A stretch of DNA of 64,000 bases, from assembly GCF_000372725.1 (NCBI RefSeq), contig NW_005201338.1:272682-336681 (forward strand), read 5' to 3'. Origin of the DNA: Emiliania huxleyi CCMP1516. Taxonomy: Eukaryota; Haptophyta; Isochrysidales; Noelaerhabdaceae. Numbering within the stretch: the first letter of the stretch is position 1; each line of letters begins with the position of its first letter. The notes beneath the pieces are model-generated. The model was not told where the DNA came from, ran no database searches, and worked only from the letters and a program-made list of their open reading frames with translations. Shown here in pieces: positions 13,201 through 22,945 of the stretch. Position numbers and translations under genes: made by a program.

Positions 13201-15053
13201 GCGTCGCCCGCGGCCGCGCCGTGCGGGTTGAGCAGCGTCTCGCCGCCGTCGCCGTCGCCCTCGGCCCGGGCCTTCGAGGCGGCCTCGGCGTCGGCCTCAA
13301 GGCGCCGGCGGCGCTGCTTCTCGAGCTGCTGTGCGGAGAGCGCCGACGCACCGAGTTCGGCGTCCGTCAGCACGCGCCGTATCTTGCGCCGCGCGGCGCC
13401 GCGCGCGTCCGCGTCCCCCGCGTTGCCATCGCCCGCGTCGTCCGCGTCGTCGGCTGCGCCGCCCTTGACAGTCGTCCTCGGCGTCGGCGCCTTGGCCCCG
13501 CTCGGGGGGGCACGCTTGAAGTATGAGGTGATGCCCGAAGCGCCTGCCGGCTTGGCTCCGCCCTCCTTCTTCTTTGCAGATGCGCCCTCGCCCGGCGACG
13601 CTCGGGGCTTCTCCGACTGCACGTCGATCACGTTGGACACAGTGCCGCCCGCCGTGCCGCCCGCCGTGGAGGCCGCGTCGGCGCCGACAGCGCCCGCGCT
13701 CGCAAGCGGCGCGGCTGCGGCTGCGCGCGCGGCCGCGACGGCCTCCGCCGACGGCCGCGCCCGCACGCGCGGTGTTGGACGCACACGCTCATCGTCGTCG
13801 TCGTCGTCATCGTCGTCGTCGTCGTGCGTGCGGTCGCAACTCTCCCGCGGCGCAGCCGCACCATCCCCGGCGACCTCGCGGCGGCGCGCGCGCTTGCGTG
13901 CGGCGCGGCACGGCGCGTCGTCGTCCTCTGCGAGGACCGCGCGCACGCGCGCGGCTTGCGCGTCGGTGAGACCGCGAGCCTCCTCCGCCGCAAGTGCGGC
14001 TGCAAGCGCTGCCGCGTTTGCGTCGCCCGCGTCCATCTCCGCGGCCACGTCGGCGATCTCGTCGATCTCGTGTGCGCCGTCTACCCCGAGCTGCTCGGCG
14101 AGCGCGGCGGCCTCCGCAGGCGTCGTCGCCGCGTATGCGCGCCCGCCGTGCGCGGGCGCGAAACCGTTGGCGCCCGCGTTTGCGCAAGTGCGCTGGCCGC
14201 GCACGATCGACGTCGGGTTGGACTCCTCGAGCGCCTTCTCCGCGGAGCGCTTCGCCTTCCGCGCCGCGACCTTCTCATCCGCTGTCGCGCGGCGCGCCTT
14301 GAGAGCTTTGAGCTCCGCGTCATCCTCAGCGCGCGGGCACTCGTCGCCGCCGTCGCCGCCGTCGACTTCCCCATCGTCAGACTCGTCGTCGGAGTCGTCG
14401 CGGAACCGAGGAGCGGCCTTCCACGCGCTAGTCGTCGCGGCCGCTCGCACGCGGCGGTCGAGCACCTTGTGCACCGCGTGCACGTCGACACCCGCGCGAA
14501 CGAGCCGCTCGCCGAGCTTCGCGCGGCGCCGCGCACGCGCGTCGAGCGCAGCGTGCTGCGCGGCGTGCCACGCACGCATCTCCTCCTCGATGTCGGCGTC
14601 GGCGGAATAGTGAGCGTCGGCCTCGCGCCCGCAGAGCTCCGCTTTCACCTCGCGCCGCAGGGCCTCCACGCGCTCGTCCTCGAGTCCCTCGAGGATCTCG
14701 TCCTCCTCCGCCACGTTCTGGATGTACGCATCGAGAAGGCGCTGCCGTTCGGCGTCGTCGTCGCCGCCCTCCTCGCCCTCCTCGTCATCGTCGTCCTCCT
14801 CCGATTCAGACTCCAACACCTCGTGCTCCTCCAAGTCCTCCTCGTCGCCCGCGAGGTCGCCTGCCTCGTAGCGCACGCGGAACAGCGGGGCGGCCTTGCC
14901 GTCGCCGTCGACAAAGTCTGACTCTTTGGCGGATAACCAGCCGACGACCACCGCGATGCTGCTGGCGAGCTCGCCGTCTTGGCCTTCGTGAGAGCGAGCT
15001 ACGCGAGCGCCGACGAGCGCATGGTCCGTGCGCCACTCGAGCTCCTCCTCCAT
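10265..15053 (-). CDS. ATRX: ATRX-like SNF2 chromatin-remodelling ATPase
   Basis: A Swi2/Snf2 DNA translocase of the ATRX/Rad54-like group, acting on nucleosomes in the nucleus. Exon 1 is 15053-11280 and exon 2 is 11209-10265, separated by a 70-bp GT-AG intron (11210-11279). The join NPAVDAQ|AVCRAFRYGQTR rebuilds the conserved motif VI region. The product is about 1,572 residues. An acidic N terminus follows a Tudor-like stretch (LFRVRYEAGD, DEEDLEEHEV; residues ~15-85). Next come KPHQLEGCRFLFDN, Walker A HSMGLGKSLQ (~667), VVCDEAHVLKN (~835), LTGTPMQNSLLEYY, and the C-lobe LVFSSSLGTLDFVE, FLLSTGAGALGVNL. An AT-hook-like KRGRPPKSK lies between the lobes. The C terminus contains 12-base QQAQ repeats. 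No ADD zinc finger is seen. Antisense open frames across this gene are coding shadows. Confidence 0.9.
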
Positions 15054-15369
15054 GGTAGGGCCTCACCAGAGATATGTGCCTCGACGACGTGCCCGCGGGG
15101 CAGCAGCGGAGCAGCAACCGCAGGACCAGGAAGGGGGCCCTCTTCCCGCCACACTGGTCCGGACTTTTCTTTTTATGTAGGTTTCGAAGGTATCGCCCTC
15201 CCGTCGGATTTTTCCCACTCTTCCTGCTGGAATTTTCACGGCAGAAAAAGAAATTTTACGGGGAAATCACGATGTCAACATGGGCGATCTGGTGCAGGAG
15301 AGTACCACCAACCATCACTTAGTTGGTATAGTACCTCACCTTCGCGTCGTTTGATTTCTTTTTTAGTTT

Positions 15370-16146
15370 CCCAGTAGGGAGAAGTTCCTCTCCGCTCTTC
15401 AGCTGGTCGGCCGCCATTCGGGCCTCCCGGCCTGTGCTGCGGCGGCGCGGCCGGTCGAGGCCGGGCTCGGCCCGGCCCGCGACGGCTGGCCGCCGACGAG
15501 CGCGCTCGCGCTGCTCGTCAAAATGGCGGCGGTGGCGATTGCGGCGACGGTCGTTCAGTCGTACAGCGCTCAGGCGTCTGTCATCTGTCGTCTGTTGTCG
15601 CATTTCGCACACGCGCGCGCCGCGTGACCCGCGTCGCTCCGCGAGGGCATGAGCCTTCCGCGATTCGATCCCGCAGCCAAAAGCTGTGCTCGCTCGAACC
15701 GCGGCCGACTCTACCATCGCGGCCGCAGCTGTTGAGCTCTCCAGAAGACTGGTGCCTCCATATGCTGCCTCCCTGCGGATGCTGCCGGCGAGCCTGGCGG
15801 TCCGCTGTACTACAAGGAAGTGCTGACTCGATTCTACCTCGAATTCTTCTACCCCCACGACTCGGAACGCGAATGTGACAGGACCATCGGGTCCTTCAGC
15901 CACCAAAGCGAGATCACCCGAGAGCAGCTGAGCCTGCCTCTGGCCTCGCCTCCCTCTCCTTCAGGCATTCGTGGCATCCTATGGGTCGTCCAGAGTATCG
16001 ACCTCTGGCGAGTCAGCCAGTCACTTGATGACACCATGAAGTACAGCGATCGCCATCTCGCTGGCCTCTCCGCAGGCCCCCCCGACCGCGTCGAACTCAT
16101 CGGCGCGGGCTCTCTCGGCTACGGGACCGGCCCCAGCTTCGGCTGA
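15370..16146 (+). other. Possible multi-exon coding region, unassigned
   Basis: Several consecutive plus-strand frames look protein-like but shift frame between segments: EKFLSALQLVGRHS and LALLVKMAAVAIAATVVQSY (about 15380-15625), AADSTIAAAAVELSRRLVPP (about 15700-15820), and GGPLYYKEVLTRFYLEFFYP onward to a stop at 16146. A 195-codon frame lies on the minus strand over 15319-15906. I recognise no family and cannot place introns by conservation. One strand may carry a real spliced gene, and the plus strand looks better. Confidence 0.3.
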
Positions 16147-16408
16147 GGGCTGACAAGCTGCCGAGCCCAAATCACTGTGAGAGTCGTGATTTCTTGTTGG
16201 TTTTCTAAAATCTCTCTCTCTAAGTAGGGTAGGTAGGTAGGTAGGTAGGGGCAGGGCAGGGGCCGGCCAGGTTTTTGCAGAATTTCATCATGAGGGCCGC
16301 CCAAGCAAGAAGTACACACAACTGACTCTTGAGAATTCTTGGTAGTCGAGAATTTTCTCGCATCTCTCGGCCACGAGGACGCACGACGAGGACGGCGCTG
16401 TCACCGCA

Positions 16409-17530
16409 ATGAGTAGCCTGGGCCGGAGGTTGCTGCCCGCCCCAGAAGGAGAGGCGGAGATTGCTTCCAGCACCAAAGCCGAGTCGAGGCTGCGGGTGCT
16501 CGGTCTGTCGCTGCTTTTGACCGTGGCGCTGCTACTACTAGCAGCGGGCATCACCCGCGACAGCTCTTCATCCCCAGCAGTGCTTGTTGCGGCTACGGGC
16601 GTCCGGTGCAAGCCAAACCTAAACCCTCCTCAATTCTGCCCGAACGGCGCTCTTTGCCCAGCGTCCGGACTCTGCCCCAGCGGGTCTCCATCGGGGTCAC
16701 CTTCGCCTGTGCAGCCGTCGCCGTCTCCCTCGGCCTCACCCTCGCCCACGTATCCGGATCCGTCGCAGAAACCTGTCGCCTCAGCGGGTTCGCCTGCGCT
16801 GGTCTGGCAGTCGGACGAGCTGCCGCGAGCCAGCGTCGGCTGCGAGACTATCCAAGAGATTGAAAGGCGCGGCGTCATCGACGACTTTATGTCACAACAG
16901 CCCAAGATGAGAGACATCCTGTGGAACCGAAGCCTGGACCACCCGACGACGGTCGACAGGATGGAAAAGTACGCTCAGGCACTGAGCTTCGACATGGATG
17001 TCGACACCTACATGGCTAAGCATGGCTACGTCTTCGACTTCGCCACTCTAAAGAGGAAGCACTGGAAGAAGGGATCGGAGACGCTAAGCTCAAAGACCAC
17101 GCCGGACTTTGCGGAGCGCGGCGGGCCCAACAACGGATTCATGCGGGTATTCTTCCACGACGTGTCGATGAAGCTGCGTGACTTTCACCCGGACTACGGC
17201 TGGGACGAGGGTCTGGTCGCCTCACTCTACCGGGGTGGGCGGAACATGACACTAATCCACAAGGCCTACGACAAGAAGTGGACTGAGGAGGAGAGCCCTC
17301 GCCCCTGGGTGCTCCCGCAGATGCACTACCTCGGCATCTACGCGAACGATATCGCGAGTGGCACGGACGCTAACTTCGCTGTTGCCATCGGCGAGCCTAA
17401 AGTAGCAACCCCCGTGGATTTGGACGCGGTCTGGCGTGGCGATCCGAAGAGTGGCACCACCTTCCTCAAGCTGCTCCCTCCCGACGAGGCCGTAAACAAG
17501 ATGAGAGACAACCACCTCAAAATCAGGTGA
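16409..17530 (+). CDS. Single-pass (type II) membrane or secreted protein, unknown
   Basis: An intronless 373-residue frame starting MSSLGRRLLP. A hydrophobic helix at about residues 30-50 (LRVLGLSLLLTVALLLLAAG) preceded by basic and polar residues suggests a signal anchor with the C terminus in the lumen or outside. A short Cys-containing segment (C69, C79, C84, C90) and a Ser-Pro linker (SPSPSASPSPTYPDPS) precede a ~230-residue globular domain with GCETIQEIERRGVIDDFMSQ, VDTYMAKHGYVFDF and MRVFFHDVSMKLRDFHPDYG. The layout resembles Golgi-resident enzymes, but no catalytic motif is recognised. The Ser-Pro linker style is shared with the LPMO gene at 41.8 kb, pointing to similar extracellular linkers in this organism. 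No function is proposed. Confidence 0.75.
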   Translation: MSSLGRRLLPAPEGEAEIASSTKAESRLRVLGLSLLLTVALLLLAAGITRDSSSSPAVLVAATGVRCKPNLNPPQFCPNGALCPASGLCPSGSPSGSPSPVQPSPSPSASPSPTYPDPSQKPVASAGSPALVWQSDELPRASVGCETIQEIERRGVIDDFMSQQPKMRDILWNRSLDHPTTVDRMEKYAQALSFDMDVDTYMAKHGYVFDFATLKRKHWKKGSETLSSKTTPDFAERGGPNNGFMRVFFHDVSMKLRDFHPDYGWDEGLVASLYRGGRNMTLIHKAYDKKWTEEESPRPWVLPQMHYLGIYANDIASGTDANFAVAIGEPKVATPVDLDAVWRGDPKSGTTFLKLLPPDEAVNKMRDNHLKIR

Positions 17531-18034
17531 AGAGCTCTCGGAGCGCTCGAAGGGTCTTTGGCCCGCCATGTCGCGTTTGTTTTCTCTCCGCTCAAGGGGC
17601 TGAGCCTGAGGCCTGAGCCACCGCCGTCCCCTGGCGCGACCCCTCCCCCGGCGGGCTATGAAGTGGGGAGGGGGAGCGTGGACTGCATGTTGGTGTTCTT
17701 ATTTAGTATCATTGTGTAGTAAAAACCAGCGGAGCTCCCGCAGCTCATATACTGGCCAGAGAGGCACCAGAGCGCCTAGCAGGAGCCGAGCGCCCCACCA
17801 GGCTGGCACCACGCTCCGCGGACCCCGCGCGCCGTCCGCCGACTCGGACCACACTCCACAGCGCACAGGCCACAGGCGGGGAGACTTCTTCAAGTGTCAA
17901 GTCGATCCCTCTCTCGTGTGACTCTCTCACGAAGACATACGGCTTACGGGGGAGGCGGAGATGGGAGAACGACAGAGACGTTTTGTTGCATGTGCATGTA
18001 CATGTGCATGTGTGTGCGAAGTCGTATTTTGTAT

Positions 18035-18194
18035 TTACTCGCCGCCCGCGGCCTCGCTGCGAAATGCATGCAACATCTGCGAGTAGGCGCCGCTTGCCGA
18101 CGGTCGGGACCGACGCCGTGCGGATCCACCGCGCGCCTCTCTGTCGCTGCGACCACCTCTCGCCGCCCCCCCGCTGTACCCTCCCCCCGAAGCT

Positions 18195-18227
<33 letters not shown>

Positions 18228-19072
18228 TCGCCGTGCGAGGGCCGGATCGCTTCGGCAAAGAGGTTGATTGCGGCGCAGCAGTCGTCGAGCTGCTCGCCGT
18301 GGGCCTGCGTCGCCTGCTGCACGGGGAGCAGCTGCGCGGCCAGCTCCCGGATGAGCGAGCGCAGCTCCGTTCGCGACGCCTCGTGCGCCTCGCTCAGTGC
18401 CGTCAGCATGAGCTCGTGCCGCTTCGCCGCCCGCTTCAGCTTCTCGTTGCCGCGCAGGAAGGCGTCGCCGGTGCCAAAGGCGGCGACGCGCGCGGCGAGG
18501 CTGTCGAGCTTGAGGGCGAGCTCGTCCACCGCCGACCGCAGGCTGCTTGCCACCTGCTGCGCCGCCGCCTGCTCCGAGGCGCCGCTGGCGTTGAGCGCGG
18601 CATGCCTCTGCGCAAGACCGGCGAGCTCCGCGCGCACGTCGCTGAGCAGCCTCGAGTGCTCGGCGACGCCCTTCTCCAGCCGCGCCGACGCGTTGGAGAG
18701 GCAGCTCTGCTCCGATCGCACGATCGCGAGGTCGCGCCCGGTGCCATCTCGCTGCAGCTCACCACGCACCGCCTCGAGACCGCTCTCGCACGCCGCCGCG
18801 CGCGAACGCAGGGCGACCACCTCGCACGCCACGGCCTGAACCTCGCCAGACAGGGCGCTCTGCCGGCTCGACGCCGCCGCCGCGTTGTCATCGACGCGCT
18901 CGCCGAGCAGCTTGACCTCACCACTCAGCGCGACCACCGCCGTTCGAAGCTCCTCGTTCTCCGTACGGCTCTCGTAGAGCGCTTGCCAAAGAGCCTCGCT
19001 GTCCGCCTCCCACTTCCTGGCCTGCCGCTCGAGGGCGCGCCTGCCGTCGTCCCGCTGGGCCTTTTGATACAT
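18035..19072 (-). CDS. Coiled-coil protein, unknown
   Basis: An intronless 345-residue frame from MYQKAQRDDG. Residues ~10-250 are Ala/Glu/Leu/Arg-rich heptad-like sequence, for example LSGEVKLLGERVDDNAAAAS, LRSAVDELALKLDSLAARVA and LRSLIRELAAQLLPVQQATQ. Then follow a poly-Ala run (~12 Ala) and a Gly/Arg/Ser-rich tail. The codon choice and clean heptads favour this strand over the antisense frames. A structural role is likely, but the partner and location are unknown. Two other small coiled-coil genes lie in the window (39.9 and 54.4 kb), with no clear sequence relationship. Confidence 0.65.
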
Positions 19073-19309
19073 GTGTGTCGGGTGGCTCCGCTGTCTCTCG
19101 CCAACGCCAGTTGGGGCGAGGGAGAATTCTACGACGACAAGCCCCTCTCACAGCAGACTGGCACGAACTAGCACCACAAAAGGCACAGCGAGGGAGAATA
19201 GAGAATTTTACAACCGAACTCCGTCGCACAACACTGGGCACGGGACTGGCGAGCACTGGCACTAACACAGGTACACCGAGAATAGAGAATTTTACAACCG
19301 TGGCACGAA

Positions 19310-20128
19310 GTGACATGGAGACACGTCAAGGGGCACAGTGGTCATAAGTGGAACGACTACGTCGATAAACAAGCCGACCTCGGCAGGAGCGGCGCGAGGG
19401 ATTGCGGCGCGCCGGAGTGGCAGGACGAGTCTGTCCCAACAGACGCAGACGACGGGGAGAGCAGCACCGTGGGCGACGACATGCCTATCAACGGAGGAGC
19501 AACAACCATCCCACTCGACGACATCGGTGATGGGGCCTCTAGCTACGCCGATGACCCACCCGACTCCCCCGAAAACGAACCGCCGCCTAGCGCCCCGCCC
19601 TCGCCGCCAAAAGCCCCAATCGTGGAGCAGGGGATGATATGGATTTCATACACGCCGAGCGCGCAGGCGCGACACATCGGAGACAACAAGGGGATCCGGC
19701 GTGAAAGAGCTATCGACGTTGACGTCGACCCAGCCGATTCCACCGATGTCGACGTCATCACCTCCGCGGCCACCGCGCTTTCGCTCGACGACACCGTGGA
19801 GAATGTATCGCACCGAGGACCTTGCCGAGGCGATGCATGGGCCGGATCACTTTGGACCCCGACCCCGCCCCCACCCCTCGGGGTGGGGGCACCCGCCCCT
19901 GTCGGGCACCGCTTGCGGCGCCTGGCAGGGGCACCCCCTGGGTGGGGGCCGGCGATTCCCATGCCGGCTCTCCGCCACAACCCCCGCCGGGAGGGAATCC
20001 CTGCTCACAGAAAAGGGCTCCGAGCCCTGTCTCGCGCACGCCCCTGGCGGGCGCCGCGGACCAGTTCCGCGAGCGCTCGTCAGCGGGTGGTGTGCGGTTT
20101 TTGCCGTAGTTCCTCTTCGGTCGCCTAG
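19310..20128 (+). mobile_element. Retroelement remnant: RNase H C-terminal fragment and tail
   Basis: The frame opens with VTWRHVKGHSGHKWNDYVDK followed by QADLG, the conserved C-terminal His-loop and last helix of an RNase H domain, as found at the end of some non-LTR (LINE) polyproteins. Everything upstream of the fragment is missing: the preceding bases are the dispersed GAGAATTTTACAAC repeat. About 200 acidic and Pro-rich residues follow, then a GC-rich tail with strong hairpins (CACCCCTCGGGGTGGGGG). The last part, ~20040-20235, resembles 53140-53365. Read as a 5'-truncated insertion, not a functional gene. Confidence 0.6.
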
Positions 20129-20296
20129 CCCCGGCGCCGTCTGTCGGACGCCTGCGTGTCACGAGTGCGTGTCACGAGTCTCTCTCGAGTGCGAGCCGCT
20201 CGCGGCTCGTACGCCCGCTTGCGGGTTCGAGTGGCGGGCCATAAAATTCGTGCCGGCGACGCGTGCACTCTTTGCTCTTTTGTGTGCGACACCAAG

Positions 20297-21352
20297 ATGG
20301 CGTGCCCAGACTGCGGCTCCTCGGACCTTGTCGAGGAGGAAGGGATGGCGATATGTAGCTCCTGCGGATCGGTGCTCGATGCGAACGCTCTCCTTTATCC
20401 ACACGAGTTCAACCCAGCGTCCACGAATTATCGACGTCCACAGCAGCTGAGATCTGGCCCGAACGTGGCGCGGGAAGAAGCACGCAAGGAGCAGCGTGCA
20501 CAACGGGAGGCAGCGCGCGAGGAGGAGCGCGCCCACAAGGAGGCGGCGCGGAACAAAGCGCGAGAGGAGGAGCGCGCCCACAAGGAGGCAGCACGGAACA
20601 AAGCGCGAGAGGAGGAGCGCGCCCACAAGGAGGCAGCACGGAACAAAGCGCGAGAGGAGGAGCGCGCCCACAAGGAGGCAGCACGGAACAAAGCGCGAGA
20701 GGAGGAACGTGCACAGAAGGAGGCAGCCAAAGCAGAGGAGGTGGCGCAGAAACGCGCCCGCGAACGCGACGCGGAGCTTGAGGCAGAGGCAGCGCTCGCC
20801 GTCAGGTGGAGGGAACTCGCAGCATGGCAGCAGCAGAAGGCGCGGGCGAAGGCCTCGCAAGCGCCCTCGCAAGCGAGCGTGCAAGCGGCCGCTGCCAGAG
20901 CAGCCGAAGCCGCAGCGCAGGAGCGGGAGGCTGCCAAGAGGGCAGCCCGAGAGGAGGCAGAGTTGTGGCAGTCCCGCCTGAAGGAGCAGCAGCAGGCGCA
21001 GCTCAAGGAGGCCGGCCTCCGACAGCAAGCTCTCTTGCGCGAGGCGCGGCTGCGGCAGGCTGCGCGGCAAGTGGCGACCGGTGCGCCAAGCGCGTATGGC
21101 AGCTTTGACGACGCATACAAATCCGTCGACGACCTCTCCACTGACGAGCTCGTGAGACATGTGCTCGCGCAGGCGGAGTGCCCGTGGAAGTGCTTGTTTC
21201 TTGCCCCGCACGCGCCGCCTGATGAGGTTCGCAAGAGATACAAGCAGCTCGTGTTGCGCCTTCATCCTGACAAGACGGATCAGGTGCAGGCGGCGCAGGC
21301 TTTCGCAGCCGTTGAGTCTGCTTACCAACGGCAACGCATGATTCGGCAATGA
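20297..21352 (+). CDS. Zinc-ribbon, charged-helix, J-domain protein
   Basis: A 351-residue frame starting at MACPDCGSSDL. Residues 3-24 form a TFIIB-type zinc ribbon (C3-P-D-C6-G and C20-S-S-C23-G). Residues ~55-270 are a long charged, probably helical rod. It contains about four copies of a 15-residue unit, EAARNKAREEERAHK, encoded by near-identical 45-bp repeats. The C terminus (~280-351) is a J domain with helix II RKRYKQLVLRL, the HPD motif at about 323 (LHPDKT) and helix III AFAAVESAYQ. The HPD stimulates Hsp70 ATPase. The upstream frame is open, but its residues look non-coding, so the ATG before the zinc ribbon is preferred. The pairing of a transcription-factor-style zinc ribbon with a J domain is unusual. 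Target unknown. Confidence 0.8.
   Translation: MACPDCGSSDLVEEEGMAICSSCGSVLDANALLYPHEFNPASTNYRRPQQLRSGPNVAREEARKEQRAQREAAREEERAHKEAARNKAREEERAHKEAARNKAREEERAHKEAARNKAREEERAHKEAARNKAREEERAQKEAAKAEEVAQKRARERDAELEAEAALAVRWRELAAWQQQKARAKASQAPSQASVQAAAARAAEAAAQEREAAKRAAREEAELWQSRLKEQQQAQLKEAGLRQQALLREARLRQAARQVATGAPSAYGSFDDAYKSVDDLSTDELVRHVLAQAECPWKCLFLAPHAPPDEVRKRYKQLVLRLHPDKTDQVQAAQAFAAVESAYQRQRMIRQ
20509..20706 (+). repeat. 45-bp tandem coding repeat
   Basis: About four copies of a 45-base unit (GCGCGAGAGGAGGAGCGCGC...) inside the J-domain gene, nearly identical at DNA level, which suggests recent slippage or conversion. Confidence 0.85.
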
Positions 21353-21661
21353 TATGTGTAGACGGGCTGGGTGCTGCGCTCTCGTCACTCTGGCCACCTC
21401 GCTCTCAGCCTCTCACCGCACACACGCGGCACCGGCGCTTGGCCTTGCCTGGAGTGTTTTGTTGTCAATACGTGAACTCCAAAAGTACCGCACCCACGAT
21501 ACGGCACGATTCGAATATGAGGAGGGCAGATCCGCCCGCCTCGCACTCCGGAGGAGGGACGTCGGCAGTCGCCCGTTTGCGTGCCGTCTGCGGCACGCGG
21601 CCGTGCTCCCGACCGCTGGCTCGCCACCCGGAGCGAGGCGGCCCCGGCGCACACCCCGCGG
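21353..21661. other. Short convergent intergenic gap, nothing recognised
   Basis: This lies between the ends of the plus-strand J-domain gene and the minus-strand CDF gene. It should contain both 3' ends. No AATAAA-type signal or other element stands out. Confidence 0.6.
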
Positions 21662-22945
21662 TCAGCTGACGGGCGGCGGCGCGCGGAGGCTGGTGCCGGA
21701 AGGGTGCTCCGGCGGCGCCGTCAGCGGCGAGGCGGTCTCGAGGAAGGGGCGCGGCGGGAGGGTGGCGGCCTCGACGGTCTTGTAGCTGAGGGGGGTGTTC
21801 GGGTCGTGGTCGTCGATCTCGCGCACCTGGTAGTCGACGTGCACAAAGCAGCGGTCCACCTGCTCCAGCCGCTCGATCTTGTGCTGGAGCATGATTCCCA
21901 CGTCGTGCGACACGCGCAGCGGCGTCTCGGGCAGCATCACGATCTCAATCTCGACGAGGAAGCGCGGCCCAAAGTGGTACGCGCGCACGAGGTCGAGGCT
22001 GGCGGCGGGGTCGTGCGTCTCGGCCATCTCGCGCACCTGGTCGAGGAACTCCGGGTCGGCGGAGCGGCCGACGAGGAACTCGAGTTGCTCCATGCCGGTG
22101 CAGAGCCACGAGTGGATAATGTACACAGAGATGGCGACGGCGCCGACGGGGTCGGCGAGCCAGAGGGAGGGGGAGAGCTGCGTGAGCACCGCGGCGGCGA
22201 GGGCGCCCAGGTTGGAGAGGACGTCGTTCAGGTGGTCCTGCGCCACCGCCTCCACCGTCACGTTGTTGGTCTCTGCAAACTTTGAGCGGCACCAGAGGTA
22301 GAGCACAAACTTGAGCGCGATCGTGCTCGCGAGCAGCCCGAGGTCGTAGTAGGTCATGTCGACCGGGCGCACGTCGCCGTGCTGCCAGTAGCCGTACAGC
22401 GACACCAGCGCGTCGCGGATCACCTGCGCGCTCGCCATCGCCATCAGCAGCGCGCACGCGATGACGCCGACCGGCTCTGCGCGCGAGCGGCCGGCCGGGT
22501 AGAGGACCTTGGTGGCGCCTTGCTGGTCGGTCGCCAGACGGTTGGTGACGAGCAGGATGGCCTGCGCGAGCAGGTCGACAGTCGAGTCGACCAGCGCCGC
22601 GAGGACGACCATCGCGCCCGACGAGAGGTACACCCACAGCTTGGAGCCAAACAGCAGCACGTTGACGACGAGCGACACCATGTGCACCCGGCGCGAGAGG
22701 GCGTCGCGCAGCTCGCCTCTCCGGAAGGTGGTGAGGCTCGCCTTGGAGTAGCGAGAGAGCACCGACCGAGACACGCCCGACCGGATCGACGCCGTGTCCT
22801 CGGCCGGTCGGTGCACCTCGATGGTGGCGTGCTGCTGGTGCGGGTGCTGCTGGTTGCTGCTGTGCAGCGGCAGCGACAGGGAAGCGCCGTCGGGCATGAG
22901 CGGTGCCGTGAGCGACTCGAGTCTCCGCGGCGGCGAGCGGGACAT
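21662..22945 (-). CDS. Cation diffusion facilitator, Mn-type (MTP-like)
   Basis: A 427-residue intronless frame with start MSRSPPRRLE at 22945; the frame is open further upstream but that part is Cys/Arg-rich and non-conserved. CDF proteins export divalent metals from the cytosol by metal/proton exchange. The cytosolic N-terminal tail is followed by about six membrane segments: VHMVSLVVNVLLFGSKLWVY, AMVVLAALVDSTVDLLAQAI, VGVIACALLMAMASAQVIRD, YYDLGLLASTIALKFVLYLW and others. Metal-site motifs are DSTVD in TM2 and DHLND in TM5, the DxxxD/DxxxD pattern of the manganese branch. A cytosolic C-terminal domain follows (HVDYQVREIDDHDP near the end). Likely a vacuolar or Golgi Mn2+ transporter; the membrane cannot be read from sequence. 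Confidence 0.88.
   Translation of the reverse strand: MSRSPPRRLESLTAPLMPDGASLSLPLHSSNQQHPHQQHATIEVHRPAEDTASIRSGVSRSVLSRYSKASLTTFRRGELRDALSRRVHMVSLVVNVLLFGSKLWVYLSSGAMVVLAALVDSTVDLLAQAILLVTNRLATDQQGATKVLYPAGRSRAEPVGVIACALLMAMASAQVIRDALVSLYGYWQHGDVRPVDMTYYDLGLLASTIALKFVLYLWCRSKFAETNNVTVEAVAQDHLNDVLSNLGALAAAVLTQLSPSLWLADPVGAVAISVYIIHSWLCTGMEQLEFLVGRSADPEFLDQVREMAETHDPAASLDLVRAYHFGPRFLVEIEIVMLPETPLRVSHDVGIMLQHKIERLEQVDRCFVHVDYQVREIDDHDPNTPLSYKTVEAATLPPRPFLETASPLTAPPEHPSGTSLRAPPPVS

Noticed and set aside
13162..14610. 482-codon plus-strand frame opposite the SNF2 gene
   Set aside because: Ser/Ala-rich shadow of the acidic and Ala-rich N terminus on the minus strand. The minus strand carries unmistakable helicase motifs.
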